A stretch of 31,903 nt of DNA. Source: JBBQKI01 sp038326725 (GTDB lineage: Bacteria; Bacteroidota; Bacteroidia; Flavobacteriales; Flavobacteriaceae). The stretch covers positions 1 through 31,903 of the forward strand of contig JBBQKI010000025.1 in the NCBI GenBank assembly GCA_038326725.1. Reading direction: 5' to 3'. Under the pieces are notes generated by a model. That model did not search any database, was not told the DNA's origin, and saw nothing but the letters and a program-made list of their open reading frames with translations. The first letter of the stretch is position 1. Every line of letters starts with the position of its first letter. Position numbers and translations under genes: made by a program. Below, one piece after another: positions 22,723 to 31,108 of the stretch.

Positions 22723-23642
22723 ATACCAACTTCCTTTTCTCCTTTAATATCCAAACTTGCCCGGTACATACCTTCGGTATTGAATTCCATGGCGATATTG
22801 CCATTAGCGTCCACAGCTATCAACCCGCCATCGCCCCCCATTTTTAAAAGCCGGTCTTGGATTACAATGGAAGTTGCCTCCTTTAAGGATAACCCTTTAT
22901 ATTCCATCAAACAGGAAACATCGTAAGCAACAACCCCACGGATAAAAAATTCTCCACTACCGGTGCAACTGACTGCGCACGTTTTATTGTTGGCATAAGT
23001 CCCCGATCCGATTACTGGACTGTCGCCAATACGGCCCCATTTTTTATTGGTCATTCCGCCGGTTGAAGTTGCAGCGGCAATGTTCCCGTATTTATCGCAG
23101 GCCACGGCGCCAACGGTACCGAATTTACCTTCCTGCTTCATGCTGTGGTCCAACTGAAAGGTATCGCTGTCTTTTATGTTTTGCCATTGCTGATAGCGGT
23201 GTTCGTCATAAAAATATTCGGGGTCTTCTATGGAATATCCATTTGCTTTCGCAAAACGCATAGCCCCTTCCCCGGCAAGAAAAACGTGTTCGCTTTTTTC
23301 CATAACATCTCGTGCCAGCGATATTGGGTTTTTAATTCCTGTAATCAAGGATACAGCACCGGCTTTAAGGGTTTTCCCTTCCATAATTGCAGCGTCCATT
23401 TCGTGCGTTCCGTTATTGGTGAAAACACTTCCTTTTCCTGCATTAAAAAGTGGGGTATCTTCCAAATGGTTAACAGAAACCTCCACAGCATCCAATGAAC
23501 TTCCACCATTTTTCAAAACGGCATGACCTTTTTCAAGGGCTTCATCCAAGGCCCCTTTGTACATGGCTTCCTTTTCCTCTGTCATCAATCCTTTTATGAG
23601 TGTCCCGGCGCCGCCGTGGATTGCAATTGAAAATTTTTTCAT
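22710..23642 (-). CDS. iaaA: Isoaspartyl peptidase / L-asparaginase (Ntn hydrolase)
   Basis: With the start at 23642 this is 310 aa. A longer frame to 23747 exists, but its extension contains the promoter-like element, and MKKFSIAIHGGAG is the standard N-terminus. The precursor self-cleaves between Gly175 and Thr176 in KFGTVGAVA, Thr176 becoming the nucleophile. HGGAG (9-13), NAGKG (67-71), GRIGDSPVIGSGTYAN and SCTGSGEFFIR are family blocks. It hydrolyses beta-aspartyl dipeptides and asparagine. Next to cyanophycinase its natural substrate is probably beta-Asp-Arg, giving free Asp and Arg to complete cyanophycin breakdown. A general isopeptide-repair role is possible, but the neighbourhood argues for the first. 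The gene converges on cphB. Confidence 0.92.
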   Translation of the reverse strand: MKKFSIAIHGGAGTLIKGLMTEEKEAMYKGALDEALEKGHAVLKNGGSSLDAVEVSVNHLEDTPLFNAGKGSVFTNNGTHEMDAAIMEGKTLKAGAVSLITGIKNPISLARDVMEKSEHVFLAGEGAMRFAKANGYSIEDPEYFYDEHRYQQWQNIKDSDTFQLDHSMKQEGKFGTVGAVACDKYGNIAAATSTGGMTNKKWGRIGDSPVIGSGTYANNKTCAVSCTGSGEFFIRGVVAYDVSCLMEYKGLSLKEATSIVIQDRLLKMGGDGGLIAVDANGNIAMEFNTEGMYRASLDIKGEKEVGIYKY

Positions 23643-23664
23643 AATTAGTTCTATCTTTTCAAGG

Positions 23665-23672
23665 CAAAAGTA
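23665..23672 (-). promoter_or_regulatory. Candidate -7 promoter element for the isoaspartyl peptidase gene
   Basis: The minus strand reads TACTTTTG, matching TAnnTTTG, 22 bp before the chosen ATG at 23642 and inside the rejected N-terminal extension. Confidence 0.45.
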
Positions 23673-23764
23673 CGGTTTGGTTTTAAATTTTGATACATAA
23701 ATACCTGTTAGGGTAATGTCTTTATTTTTTCGCAGAAAACAGTTCAATTGTGAAGTGTTCTTTT

Positions 23765-23772
23765 TATTTTTG
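23765..23772 (+). promoter_or_regulatory. Candidate -7 promoter element for polA
   Basis: TATTTTTG matches TAnnTTTG. Initiation here would place the inverted repeat at 23784-23859 in the polA leader. Confidence 0.4.
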
Positions 23773-23783
23773 AAGCTAATCCA

Positions 23784-23859
23784 ATGTCACGTTGAGCGCA
23801 GTCGATATGCTTTCAAGTTCTAAATTCGCTTTTGCTTTCGACTGCGTTAAGGCTGACAT
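23784..23859. repeat. Imperfect inverted repeat in the polA leader
   Basis: A 22-bp left arm (23784-23805) and right arm (23838-23859) match in 16-17 positions, including CGCAGTCGA/TCGACTGCG and ATGTCA/TGACAT at the ends. The spacer is 32 bp. The core, GTTGAGCGCAGTCGA, resembles a dispersed intergenic repeat common in flavobacteria (recalled). The right arm ends 17 bp before the polA ATG. Confidence 0.65.
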
Positions 23860-23876
23860 CCATTTCAAATAAAAAC

Positions 23877-26717
23877 ATGCCCGCCAAAAAAAGACTTTTC
23901 CTCCTCGATGCCTACGCCCTAATTTTCCGAGGGTATTACGCCCTTATAAAAAACCCCACCATCAATTCAAAAGGGGTGGACACCTCGGCGGTGCTGGGTT
24001 TTATGAATTCGCTTTTTGACGTGATCCGTCGCGAAAGGCCCAACCACTTGGCCGTATGTTTTGATAAAGATGGTAGCCACGAACGCACCCAACTTTTCCC
24101 CGATTACAAAGCAAACCGTGATGCCACGCCCGATGCCATCAAAATCTCGGTGCCCATTATCCAATCCATTTTAAAGGCGATGCACATTCCGTGTGTTGAA
24201 ATCTCTGGAATGGAAGCTGACGATATTATTGGAACTTTGGCACAACAGGCCGAAAAACAGGATTACCAAGTTTTTATGGTAACTCCCGATAAAGATTTTG
24301 GGCAGTTGGTTTCCGAAAATATATTTATGTACCGCCCGGCACGGATGGGCAATGCCATTGAAATTTGGGGCATTCCCGAAGTGCAAGCCCGTTTTGGGGT
24401 GGAAAGGCCCGAGCAGGTAATCGATTATCTTGGAATGATGGGCGACGCCAGCGATAACATTCCGGGTTTGCCGGGGGTTGGGGAAAAAACAGCGAAAAAA
24501 TTTCTTGCAGAATTCGGGACCATGGAAAACCTGTTGGCCAACACCCACAAAATCTCCGGGAAAATGAGGGAGAAAATTGAAGAAAACGCTGCCTTGGGAT
24601 TACTTTCAAAAAAATTGGCCACCATTTGTGTGGATTGCGACGTTACTTTTGACGAAAAGGATTATGAACTTTCCATGCCCGATGGCGAAGAAGTTCAAAA
24701 GATTTTCGAAGAATTGGAATTCCGACGAATGAAGGATTTGTTCCTAAAATTGTTTTCGGAAGATGGAAATTTAAAGGAAGTAACGCAAATTTCAAATTCG
24801 GAAACGGCAAAGGTTGCCTCCCAAAATTCGGCTGGAAGTGGCCAGTTTTCCCTTTTTGGGGGCGATGCTGAAGCTTCGCAAAATGTGGTTTCCTTCAATT
24901 CGCGAAACACTTTGGGAAATACCGAACATTTTTACCAAACCGTACAACCGGGAATGGGCAGAAAATTGTTCCTTCAAAATCTGATGAAGCAAACCTCCGT
25001 CTGTTTTGATACCGAAACTACGGGTTTAAACCCGATTACGGCCGAACTTGTGGGCATCGCTTTTTCGTGGGAAAAAGGAAAAGGGTTTTATTTGCCCTTC
25101 CCCGAAAACAAAATTGAAGCACAACTTTTGATCGAAGAAATCCGGCCTTTTTTTGAAGATGAAAGCATTGAAAAAACCGGGCAGAATTTAAAATACGACA
25201 TTAAAATCCTTAAAAAATATAATGTTCCGGTAAAAGGAAAACTGTTCGATACCATGTTGGCGCACTATTTAATCAATCCCGATATGCGGCATAACATGGA
25301 CGTGCTTTCGGAAACCTACCTTAATTATACGCCCCAGCCCATCACCGAACTTATCGGGAAAAAAGGGAAGGGTCAAATTACAATGCGCGACGTGCCGGTT
25401 GAAAAACAAACTGAATATGCCGTGGAAGATGCCGATGTAACTTTTCAGTTAAAGGAACATTTTCAAACCGAACTCGGCGCGGCTAATACCCAGAAACTTT
25501 TTGACGAAATTGAAATCCCGCTTCTTCGCGTGCTGGTTGATATGGAACTGGAAGGTATCAACCTAAACGAGGATTTTCTTAAAAAACTTTCTTTAGAACT
25601 GGAAAAGGATATTCAAAAACTGGAACAGGAAATTTATAAAGAAGCAGGGGAAACCTTTAATATCGCTTCGCCAAAACAATTGGGCGAATTGCTTTTTGAG
25701 AAACTGAAACTTATCGAAAAACCAAAAAAAACCAAGACTGGGCAATATTCCACCGCCGAGGACGTGCTTTCGTATTTGGCAAAAGACCATAAAATAATCC
25801 GCGATGTTTTGGAATACCGCGGGCTTTCAAAATTGAAAAGTACCTATGTTGATGCCCTTCCTTTTCAAGTGGAGCCTTCAACTGGGCGGGTGCACACGGA
25901 TTATATGCAGACCGTGGCCGCTACCGGCAGGCTGAGCAGCAACAACCCGAACCTTCAAAATATTCCTATCCGTACCCTTCGGGGTCGGGAAGTGCGCAAA
26001 GCTTTTATTCCCAAAAATGAGGATTATATTTTGCTTTCGGCGGATTATTCGCAGATAGAACTTCGCATAATTGCCGCGTTGAGCGAAGAAGAAAATATGA
26101 TAAAGGCCTTTCAAAATGGCGAAGATATCCATGCTTCCACGGCGGCGAAGGTTTTCAATGTGCCCTTGGAAGAAGTTACGCGAGAGCAACGAAGCAATGC
26201 AAAAACAGTGAATTTCGGTATAATTTATGGCGTTTCCGCTTTCGGATTGAGCAACCAAACCGACCTCTCGCGGGGAGAGGCAAAAGATTTAATTGAAACC
26301 TACTATAAAACCTACCCAAAACTTCGGAATTACATCAGCGAGCAAATACATTTTGCGCGCGAAAACGGTTATGTGCAAACGGTCTTGGGGCGAAGAAGAT
26401 ATTTAAAGGACATCAATTCTTCCAACGCCGTGGTGCGCGGTGCGGCCGAGCGAAATGCGGTGAACGCCCCCATACAGGGTAGTGCGGCTGATATTATTAA
26501 AATTGCAATGATCAATATCCACGGCAAAATGGAGACGGGAAATTATAAAAGCAAAATGCTGCTTCAGGTGCATGACGAACTAGTTTTTGATATTTTCAAA
26601 CCTGAACTGGAACCTCTAAAAAATTTAATTAAAACGGAAATGGAAAATGCATATTCGCTGACCGTCCCGCTTGAAGTGGATTTGGGAGTGGGGGAAAATT
26701 GGCTGGAGGCGCATTGA
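23877..26717 (+). CDS. polA: DNA polymerase I
   Basis: With the start at 23877 this is 946 aa. The 15-codon extension to 23832 is translated repeat DNA, and MPAKKRLFLLDAYALIFRGYYAL is the normal N-terminus. Three domains are visible. The 5'-3' flap nuclease (about 1-300) has EADDIIGTLA and GDASDNIPGLPGVGEKTA. The 3'-5' exonuclease has DTETTGL with Asp378 and Glu380, NLKYD and YAVEDAD, so proofreading looks active. The polymerase has motif A DYSQIELR (Asp723), the RSNAKTVNFGIIYG O-helix and motif C VHDELVF (Asp900). It fills gaps in repair and removes RNA primers. It stands alone, with a leader inverted repeat and a strong terminator after it. Confidence 0.97.
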   Translation: MPAKKRLFLLDAYALIFRGYYALIKNPTINSKGVDTSAVLGFMNSLFDVIRRERPNHLAVCFDKDGSHERTQLFPDYKANRDATPDAIKISVPIIQSILKAMHIPCVEISGMEADDIIGTLAQQAEKQDYQVFMVTPDKDFGQLVSENIFMYRPARMGNAIEIWGIPEVQARFGVERPEQVIDYLGMMGDASDNIPGLPGVGEKTAKKFLAEFGTMENLLANTHKISGKMREKIEENAALGLLSKKLATICVDCDVTFDEKDYELSMPDGEEVQKIFEELEFRRMKDLFLKLFSEDGNLKEVTQISNSETAKVASQNSAGSGQFSLFGGDAEASQNVVSFNSRNTLGNTEHFYQTVQPGMGRKLFLQNLMKQTSVCFDTETTGLNPITAELVGIAFSWEKGKGFYLPFPENKIEAQLLIEEIRPFFEDESIEKTGQNLKYDIKILKKYNVPVKGKLFDTMLAHYLINPDMRHNMDVLSETYLNYTPQPITELIGKKGKGQITMRDVPVEKQTEYAVEDADVTFQLKEHFQTELGAANTQKLFDEIEIPLLRVLVDMELEGINLNEDFLKKLSLELEKDIQKLEQEIYKEAGETFNIASPKQLGELLFEKLKLIEKPKKTKTGQYSTAEDVLSYLAKDHKIIRDVLEYRGLSKLKSTYVDALPFQVEPSTGRVHTDYMQTVAATGRLSSNNPNLQNIPIRTLRGREVRKAFIPKNEDYILLSADYSQIELRIIAALSEEENMIKAFQNGEDIHASTAAKVFNVPLEEVTREQRSNAKTVNFGIIYGVSAFGLSNQTDLSRGEAKDLIETYYKTYPKLRNYISEQIHFARENGYVQTVLGRRRYLKDINSSNAVVRGAAERNAVNAPIQGSAADIIKIAMINIHGKMETGNYKSKMLLQVHDELVFDIFKPELEPLKNLIKTEMENAYSLTVPLEVDLGVGENWLEAH

Positions 26718-26734
26718 TTTAAATTCTAAATGAC

Positions 26735-26778
26735 AAATCCCAAATTCCATTTTAACTCTTTGGAATTTGGGATTTTTT
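26735..26778. terminator. Bidirectional terminator between polA and the CHASE2-TIR gene
   Basis: AAATCCCAAATTCCA pairs perfectly over 15 bp with TGGAATTTGGGATTT across an 11-base loop, followed by a T-run. It lies between the convergent polA and CHASE2-TIR genes and can serve both. Confidence 0.88.
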
Positions 26779-26789
26779 ACTTTGGTATT

Positions 26790-28403
26790 TTATTTACCCA
26801 ATTCCGCTTTAATATTTTCCATAAAGTTTGGGTTTACAGTAATATCAGCAAAGTTGATGTGGTTGTAAATAACCGGGACGGCAGCGTATGAAAACGCGAT
26901 TGGAAGTATGTGAAGCAATTTTTCAACGTAACGTTTATAAGCCAAATCCATCTCATTCCGGCAGTGGTTCTTTTTATAGTATTCTTCTGAAATTATTGGG
27001 ATAAAGTATTTGGAATCCACAATGCCCCACATGTATTTTGAAGTAAAAGCTTCACCTATACCGATACTTTTTTCGTCAAAAAATATTTCCAATTTGTCGC
27101 CATTTGGTTTTCTGTATTCCCGTAGCGGTTCCATTACATTTTTCTTAACCCACTCACTGTTTCCGTGGGAATAGCTTACAAATACATCATATTTTTGCGA
27201 ACCTTCGGCAACACCCGTTACCAAGAATTTATAAGAAAAACGCCAAGCCAAAAGGGTGGCTATAAACATGCCGATAAGGGTTAAACCGACAGGGATTATT
27301 TTGTCGAAATAATAAATCAAAACTCCATATATAGCAAAGAAAATCAACCCAAGTAAAAAAGCCAAAACTGACAAAGTCTTGGGTTTGGTCTGCAAGGCTT
27401 TCACATATTTAAAAAGAAGTGCGAAAATCAAGACCGTAAAAAGACTGAAAAACAAGGTTTGACCAATAATAATGGCTATGGAATCCAAAGGTTGTTTTGC
27501 AATCTTTTCATCGATTATTTTTTCGTTCAGTGCCCAGGCCATAAAATAAGTTCTCGGCGTTTCGATATCCTGTTGGTAATCATTTTCCAAATCGCCCACC
27601 AAAATAAATTTATCATCGAGATCCAAGACAGGACTGTCCGGATTTTTTGGGAGGAATTTTCCCGTAATAGCATTTTCATCAGCCTCCACAAAGGAATATG
27701 TTTGCGCCATCATAGCTTCTTTGGGTCCCAAAGGCGTTACCAACTGCTGGAATTCTGGATTAAAATGAGATGCATTATCATCCAAGGCAACGCGTTTAAC
27801 AATGGATTCAATTTTTATGGTATCCAAAAAAGCACCTTTCAAAAACATATCGGATGAATAGCTTATTAAATCCTTTTCAGCCACAAACCCAGCATGCAAT
27901 CGGCCTCCCTCTAAAACACTATCGTACAAAACGGCGGCCTGCTCTATATCATTGGCTTGAAATCCCTGCCCTTCATTTTCAAAATATTTTTTTAGATTAT
28001 AAACTGCGTAAACCTTAATGCGTTTGGCTTTTAAAGATTGAAGTGCCTGTCTGAGTTCCTTCAATTCAAGCGTATCTTTTGAAAAAGAAATATCCAAAAT
28101 GATTGCTCGAGGGTCTTCATTATTGGCATCACTGCGTTCGCCCACCGTATTCAGAAAGGAAATAATACGTTTTCTGAAAACTTCCAATGATGCATCTTTG
28201 CTGTCCAGATTGGGCTTTTCAATATCGACAACGGCAATTTTATTGCTCAATTTTTCCTTTGCAGAATCGCTGTCCATATAAAGCATTTTGTAAATGCCCC
28301 GGTCCCATTGTTTCCAAAAACTTGTAAGCGCGAAAGAAACACTCAATATAGCAAAAAATGTAAGTAAGTAAATGGCCAGTCGTTTAAGGGTGAGCAGTTT
28401 CAT
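26790..28403 (-). CDS. CHASE2 sensor - transmembrane - TIR domain protein
   Basis: This is a 537-aa membrane protein. Helix 1 is at about 8-28. The extracytoplasmic region (30-305) matches CHASE2: NKIAVVDIEKPNL (54-66), RAIILDISFSKDT (99-111), and DKFILVGDLENDYQQDIETPRTYFMAWALN (264-293). Three more helices (about 308-333, 344-366, 369-391) lead to a cytoplasmic TIR domain (404-535). It has KYDVFVSYSHGNSEWV, FFDEKSIGIGEAF, YFIPIISEEYY and CRNEMDLA; Glu484 sits where TIR NADases keep their catalytic Glu. CHASE2 is normally joined to cyclases, kinases or phosphatases, so a TIR output is unusual. Possible activities are NAD+ cleavage or TIR-TIR scaffolding. The gene begins 3 bp after the FecR-like gene and is surely co-expressed with it. 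I know no name for this protein. Confidence 0.85.
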   Translation of the reverse strand: MKLLTLKRLAIYLLTFFAILSVSFALTSFWKQWDRGIYKMLYMDSDSAKEKLSNKIAVVDIEKPNLDSKDASLEVFRKRIISFLNTVGERSDANNEDPRAIILDISFSKDTLELKELRQALQSLKAKRIKVYAVYNLKKYFENEGQGFQANDIEQAAVLYDSVLEGGRLHAGFVAEKDLISYSSDMFLKGAFLDTIKIESIVKRVALDDNASHFNPEFQQLVTPLGPKEAMMAQTYSFVEADENAITGKFLPKNPDSPVLDLDDKFILVGDLENDYQQDIETPRTYFMAWALNEKIIDEKIAKQPLDSIAIIIGQTLFFSLFTVLIFALLFKYVKALQTKPKTLSVLAFLLGLIFFAIYGVLIYYFDKIIPVGLTLIGMFIATLLAWRFSYKFLVTGVAEGSQKYDVFVSYSHGNSEWVKKNVMEPLREYRKPNGDKLEIFFDEKSIGIGEAFTSKYMWGIVDSKYFIPIISEEYYKKNHCRNEMDLAYKRYVEKLLHILPIAFSYAAVPVIYNHINFADITVNPNFMENIKAELGK

Positions 28404-28406
28404 AAA

Positions 28407-29594
28407 TTACTCTTTGCTGTATTGGTCAACCAAATTGTAATAAATATCTGCGGCTTCTCTTTGTCCCAAAAGGTCATGGGACCACCCTAAATATTCGCAG
28501 ATATTCACTAGCTCATAAGAGATTTCCCAAGCTAGGTCTTCATCTCCATTTGCCACGGCGTAATCAAATTCTTCTATATATTCTTCCAAAACTTCATTTA
28601 AAGCTTCCACTATTGAACTTGCATATGCTAAGCCTTCATTTCTGTTTACTTCATCCTCGGACTGAATTAACGCCTCTGAAAGATAGAGGTAAGATTCCAA
28701 TGTTAAAATTCCTTCGGGATCCGTCAATTCATTATATGCCGAAGCAATGCGAAGTGGGTCGATTGCCATGTCCGGCTGTCCATTTTCTAAATATAAACCG
28801 CCCAATAACGTGAAATCGTCCGCCAGTTCTTCAATTAATGTCCAGTTTGGAGACTCTACCTTTACAGTTTCGTTTCTTGCATAGGTTTCAACATCAAAGG
28901 CTCCCAAAGCTTCCTCATAAGTAGCATATTCAATAGGCTGAATATTTTCTGTTATATATTCTTGGCCGGAGTTGTTTAAGGTTTTCCGAGAGGTAGTAAG
29001 ATTGCGTTCCTCGGCTTTTCCGCTTCGTTCAATTTGGTTTTTGGCCGGTTCGACAATAGAAACGGGAATGTCTTCAATTATGGCAATTGTTCCTTCCTGA
29101 GTGGAAAATTTTGCTTTTTTGCTTTTGGTGTAAGCCTCCACCTCAAAAACGGTCCCTTCGGCGTGCGCCCATGTGTAACCATTCCCTGCTTTATAAAAAC
29201 TGAGTTTACTTTTTACGTCTTTTAAAACATGCTGAACACTTCCGGTAAGGGTTTCAGCTTTAATTCCATTGTTTACCAAACTTAATTTAAGGGTGGAATT
29301 GGGCTTCATAACCTGCGTCTGTCCCTTGCAAAGTATGGCAATGGATGTCCCCGCAGGGGTTTTAAATGTGGTTCCGGAATTGTATATTTTATTGGCGTCA
29401 AAAGGAACGGCGCCAGTAAATGGCTGCCCTTTCGGACTTAAAATGGTTAGATTGACCGATCCTATATTCTGCCCGTTGTACTGCATACCCACAATTTGAA
29501 ATTGGGAAGTCGCGGCCATTGAAAAAAGAAAGGCGAAAAGGGAACAGAATAACTTTAAACGAGGATTGGGATTATTAAAAACAATTGTTTTCAT
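28407..29594 (-). CDS. Exported FecR-like protein with helical C-terminal region
   Basis: This 395-aa protein has a signal peptide (LKLFCSLFAFLFSMAATSQ, cleavage near residue 31). Residues about 60-200 form a FecR-like beta domain: GTTFKTPAGTSIAILCKGQTQVMKPNSTLKLSL, then TLTGSVQHVLKD and WAHAEGTVFEVEAYTKSKKAKFSTQEGTIAII, the typical step from a glycine-rich strand to a gTxF(e/d)V turn. The C-terminal part, about 255-395, is acidic and helical, TPR-like (FTLLGGLYLENGQPDMAIDPLRIASAYNEL and later EYLGWSHDLLGQREAADIYYNLV). There is no sigma-factor or TonB gene next to it, so it is not a classical FecR regulator. FecR proteins adjacent to CHASE2 proteins are known in other bacteria; the pair probably forms an envelope sensor. 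It should sit in the periplasm, next to the CHASE2 domain of its partner. Confidence 0.82.
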   Translation of the reverse strand: MKTIVFNNPNPRLKLFCSLFAFLFSMAATSQFQIVGMQYNGQNIGSVNLTILSPKGQPFTGAVPFDANKIYNSGTTFKTPAGTSIAILCKGQTQVMKPNSTLKLSLVNNGIKAETLTGSVQHVLKDVKSKLSFYKAGNGYTWAHAEGTVFEVEAYTKSKKAKFSTQEGTIAIIEDIPVSIVEPAKNQIERSGKAEERNLTTSRKTLNNSGQEYITENIQPIEYATYEEALGAFDVETYARNETVKVESPNWTLIEELADDFTLLGGLYLENGQPDMAIDPLRIASAYNELTDPEGILTLESYLYLSEALIQSEDEVNRNEGLAYASSIVEALNEVLEEYIEEFDYAVANGDEDLAWEISYELVNICEYLGWSHDLLGQREAADIYYNLVDQYSKE

Positions 29595-29948
29595 AATTAA
29601 AATTTAAATTGAGTGGGGAGAGAAATAAAAGTACTACTTTTTGTAATACACTGTAAACAAAAGAATAGGGTATTTTTTTTCCTTATATAGAACAGAAAAT
29701 TATGGTCAATGATCCCCCAGGAAGGAGGGATAATCAAGTTTCACATATTATTGATGTTTCGCAACTGGTAAGCGGGCGTTTATTACATTCTGTTGTATTC
29801 CGGGAAAAATGTGGCGCTTAAAAAGTTTGTGAAGGAATAATTCGTAATTATGAATTCATAATTCTAAATTATTAAGTCTTAAATCTTCAGCAAAGCGGTC
29901 TTACATCTTTAATGAAATCTATATCTTTAAGAACAATTACCGAAGGAT
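29595..29948. other. 354-bp divergent intergenic region
   Basis: This gap separates the FecR-like and kinase-like genes, which diverge. It is AT-rich at both ends. It contains a perfect 18-bp palindrome AATTATGAATTCATAATT (29846-29863) and a 39-codon frame without recognisable content (29702-29821, plus strand). A TATCTTTA at 29922-29929 is a near match to the -7 consensus for the kinase-like gene. No convincing promoter for the FecR-like gene and no known RNA are visible. Confidence 0.5.
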
Positions 29949-31013
29949 ATGAGCAAACTGATTTCAAAAAAGAAACCCGCCTACCCAATTAATGATGCGC
30001 TTTCAAAGTATCTTACCCGCCATGCCCGTAACATAAAAATTCCTATTTATTATGACGATTTGCTGCGCTTTCAGGGCTCGGTGAATATTTATGACAAAAA
30101 CGGGAACGATACGCTATGGGTAAGCGTTTATTATTCCGAATTTGAAACAGAGGAAATTAATTTCAGCCTAAAACGGATGTACTCCATCCTTCACTCAGAC
30201 GGTACAGATACTATCCTGCCTTATCTCAACATTGACCAAATTGACTTTTGTACTTTTGGAAACTCAAAACCCTTCCGGGTAAAAGTCCGCAATATATTAA
30301 ACGACAACTACATTTTTCTCTACATAAAAAAAGCCGATGCATCCCGAATCTATGGTTTGGAGTTGGAACATTTGCTCTCCCCCAACCACATCAACTTTTT
30401 GGTGCATGGCAATACATTAATTGAGGAACATATTTCAGGAATTCCCGGAGACGATTTTATTGAAAACAACCTGGATAAATGTTCAGACAGAGACAAGATG
30501 GAAATAGCAAAGGAGTTTGTTAAATTCAACGAACGCTGCTTTGTTCGCCTGTTGGGCGATATGCGCTCCTACAATTATGTAATGGTGCTTACCCACGATT
30601 TTGATCGTATTCAGTATAGAATCCGCGCCATTGATTTTGACCAGCAAAGTTATGAGGGTAATGCAAAGGTTTACAAACCTCAATTTTTGAAGGAAAATAA
30701 CAAATTGGTGAAAATGACTATGGAATCGCTCCAAGAGGAATCCGTGGAGCAGTACAAAAATGAAGAACGCTCCCTGCTAGCGAAACGAGCAACCAGTGAA
30801 AATAAGAGGCTAACGGAACTCATGGAATGTATGCGGAACGACACCATCTCGTCGCCAGAAAAAATAAAGGAACTAAAACTAGGGCTCTTAAATCTTACCG
30901 GCGATCTAAATTTCAAGAAATCGAAAAATATGGGTGATATTTTACAAAGTGCTTTGAATTTTATTATTAAAAATTATAAAAATGAAAACCCATATATTAT
31001 TTCCGAAAGATAA
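29949..31013 (+). CDS. Uncharacterised protein with an apparent APH/HipA-like kinase fold
   Basis: This 354-aa protein is of no family I can name. The middle part follows the order of a kinase fold. YIFLYIKKAD (121-130) offers a lysine for the beta3 position, IYGLELEHL (134-142) a glutamate for helix C, and NTLIEEHISGIPGDDF (155-170) a hinge. LLGDMRSYNYVMV (201-213) resembles the HGDxxxxN catalytic loop (Asp204, Asn209), and RAIDFDQ (226-232) resembles the metal-binding DFx motif (Asp229). This is pattern reading only. The C-terminus (250-354) is charged and helical, and probably forms a coiled coil or helical bundle. There is no signal peptide or membrane segment, so it is cytoplasmic. It diverges from the FecR-like gene and lies 95 bp upstream of pyruvate carboxylase on the same strand. 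Confidence 0.75.
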   Translation: MSKLISKKKPAYPINDALSKYLTRHARNIKIPIYYDDLLRFQGSVNIYDKNGNDTLWVSVYYSEFETEEINFSLKRMYSILHSDGTDTILPYLNIDQIDFCTFGNSKPFRVKVRNILNDNYIFLYIKKADASRIYGLELEHLLSPNHINFLVHGNTLIEEHISGIPGDDFIENNLDKCSDRDKMEIAKEFVKFNERCFVRLLGDMRSYNYVMVLTHDFDRIQYRIRAIDFDQQSYEGNAKVYKPQFLKENNKLVKMTMESLQEESVEQYKNEERSLLAKRATSENKRLTELMECMRNDTISSPEKIKELKLGLLNLTGDLNFKKSKNMGDILQSALNFIIKNYKNENPYIISER

Positions 31014-31040
31014 TTTGTTGTTAAATAACGTTTTATGCAA

Positions 31041-31056
31041 GCTATGCGCGCATAGC
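31041..31056. promoter_or_regulatory. Perfect 16-bp palindrome upstream of pyruvate carboxylase (candidate operator)
   Basis: GCTATGCGCGCATAGC is an exact palindrome 52 bp before the pyruvate carboxylase ATG. A near-consensus -7 element TATCTTTA follows at 31063-31070, so the palindrome would cover the -33/spacer region. This is the usual place for a dimeric repressor site; the regulator is unknown. Confidence 0.5.
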
Positions 31057-31108
31057 ATTTTCTATCTTTACCCATGCAATGAGTTTTAAAGTATAAAAGT
31101 CTTCTTCC

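Noticed and set aside
23643..23747. 35-codon extension of the isoaspartyl peptidase
   Set aside because: It contains the promoter-like TACTTTTG and is unlike the family, which starts directly before HGGAG.
29702..29821. 39-codon frame in the intergenic region before the kinase-like gene
   Set aside because: No recognisable motif, no initiation signal and no neighbour logic; too short to separate from chance.
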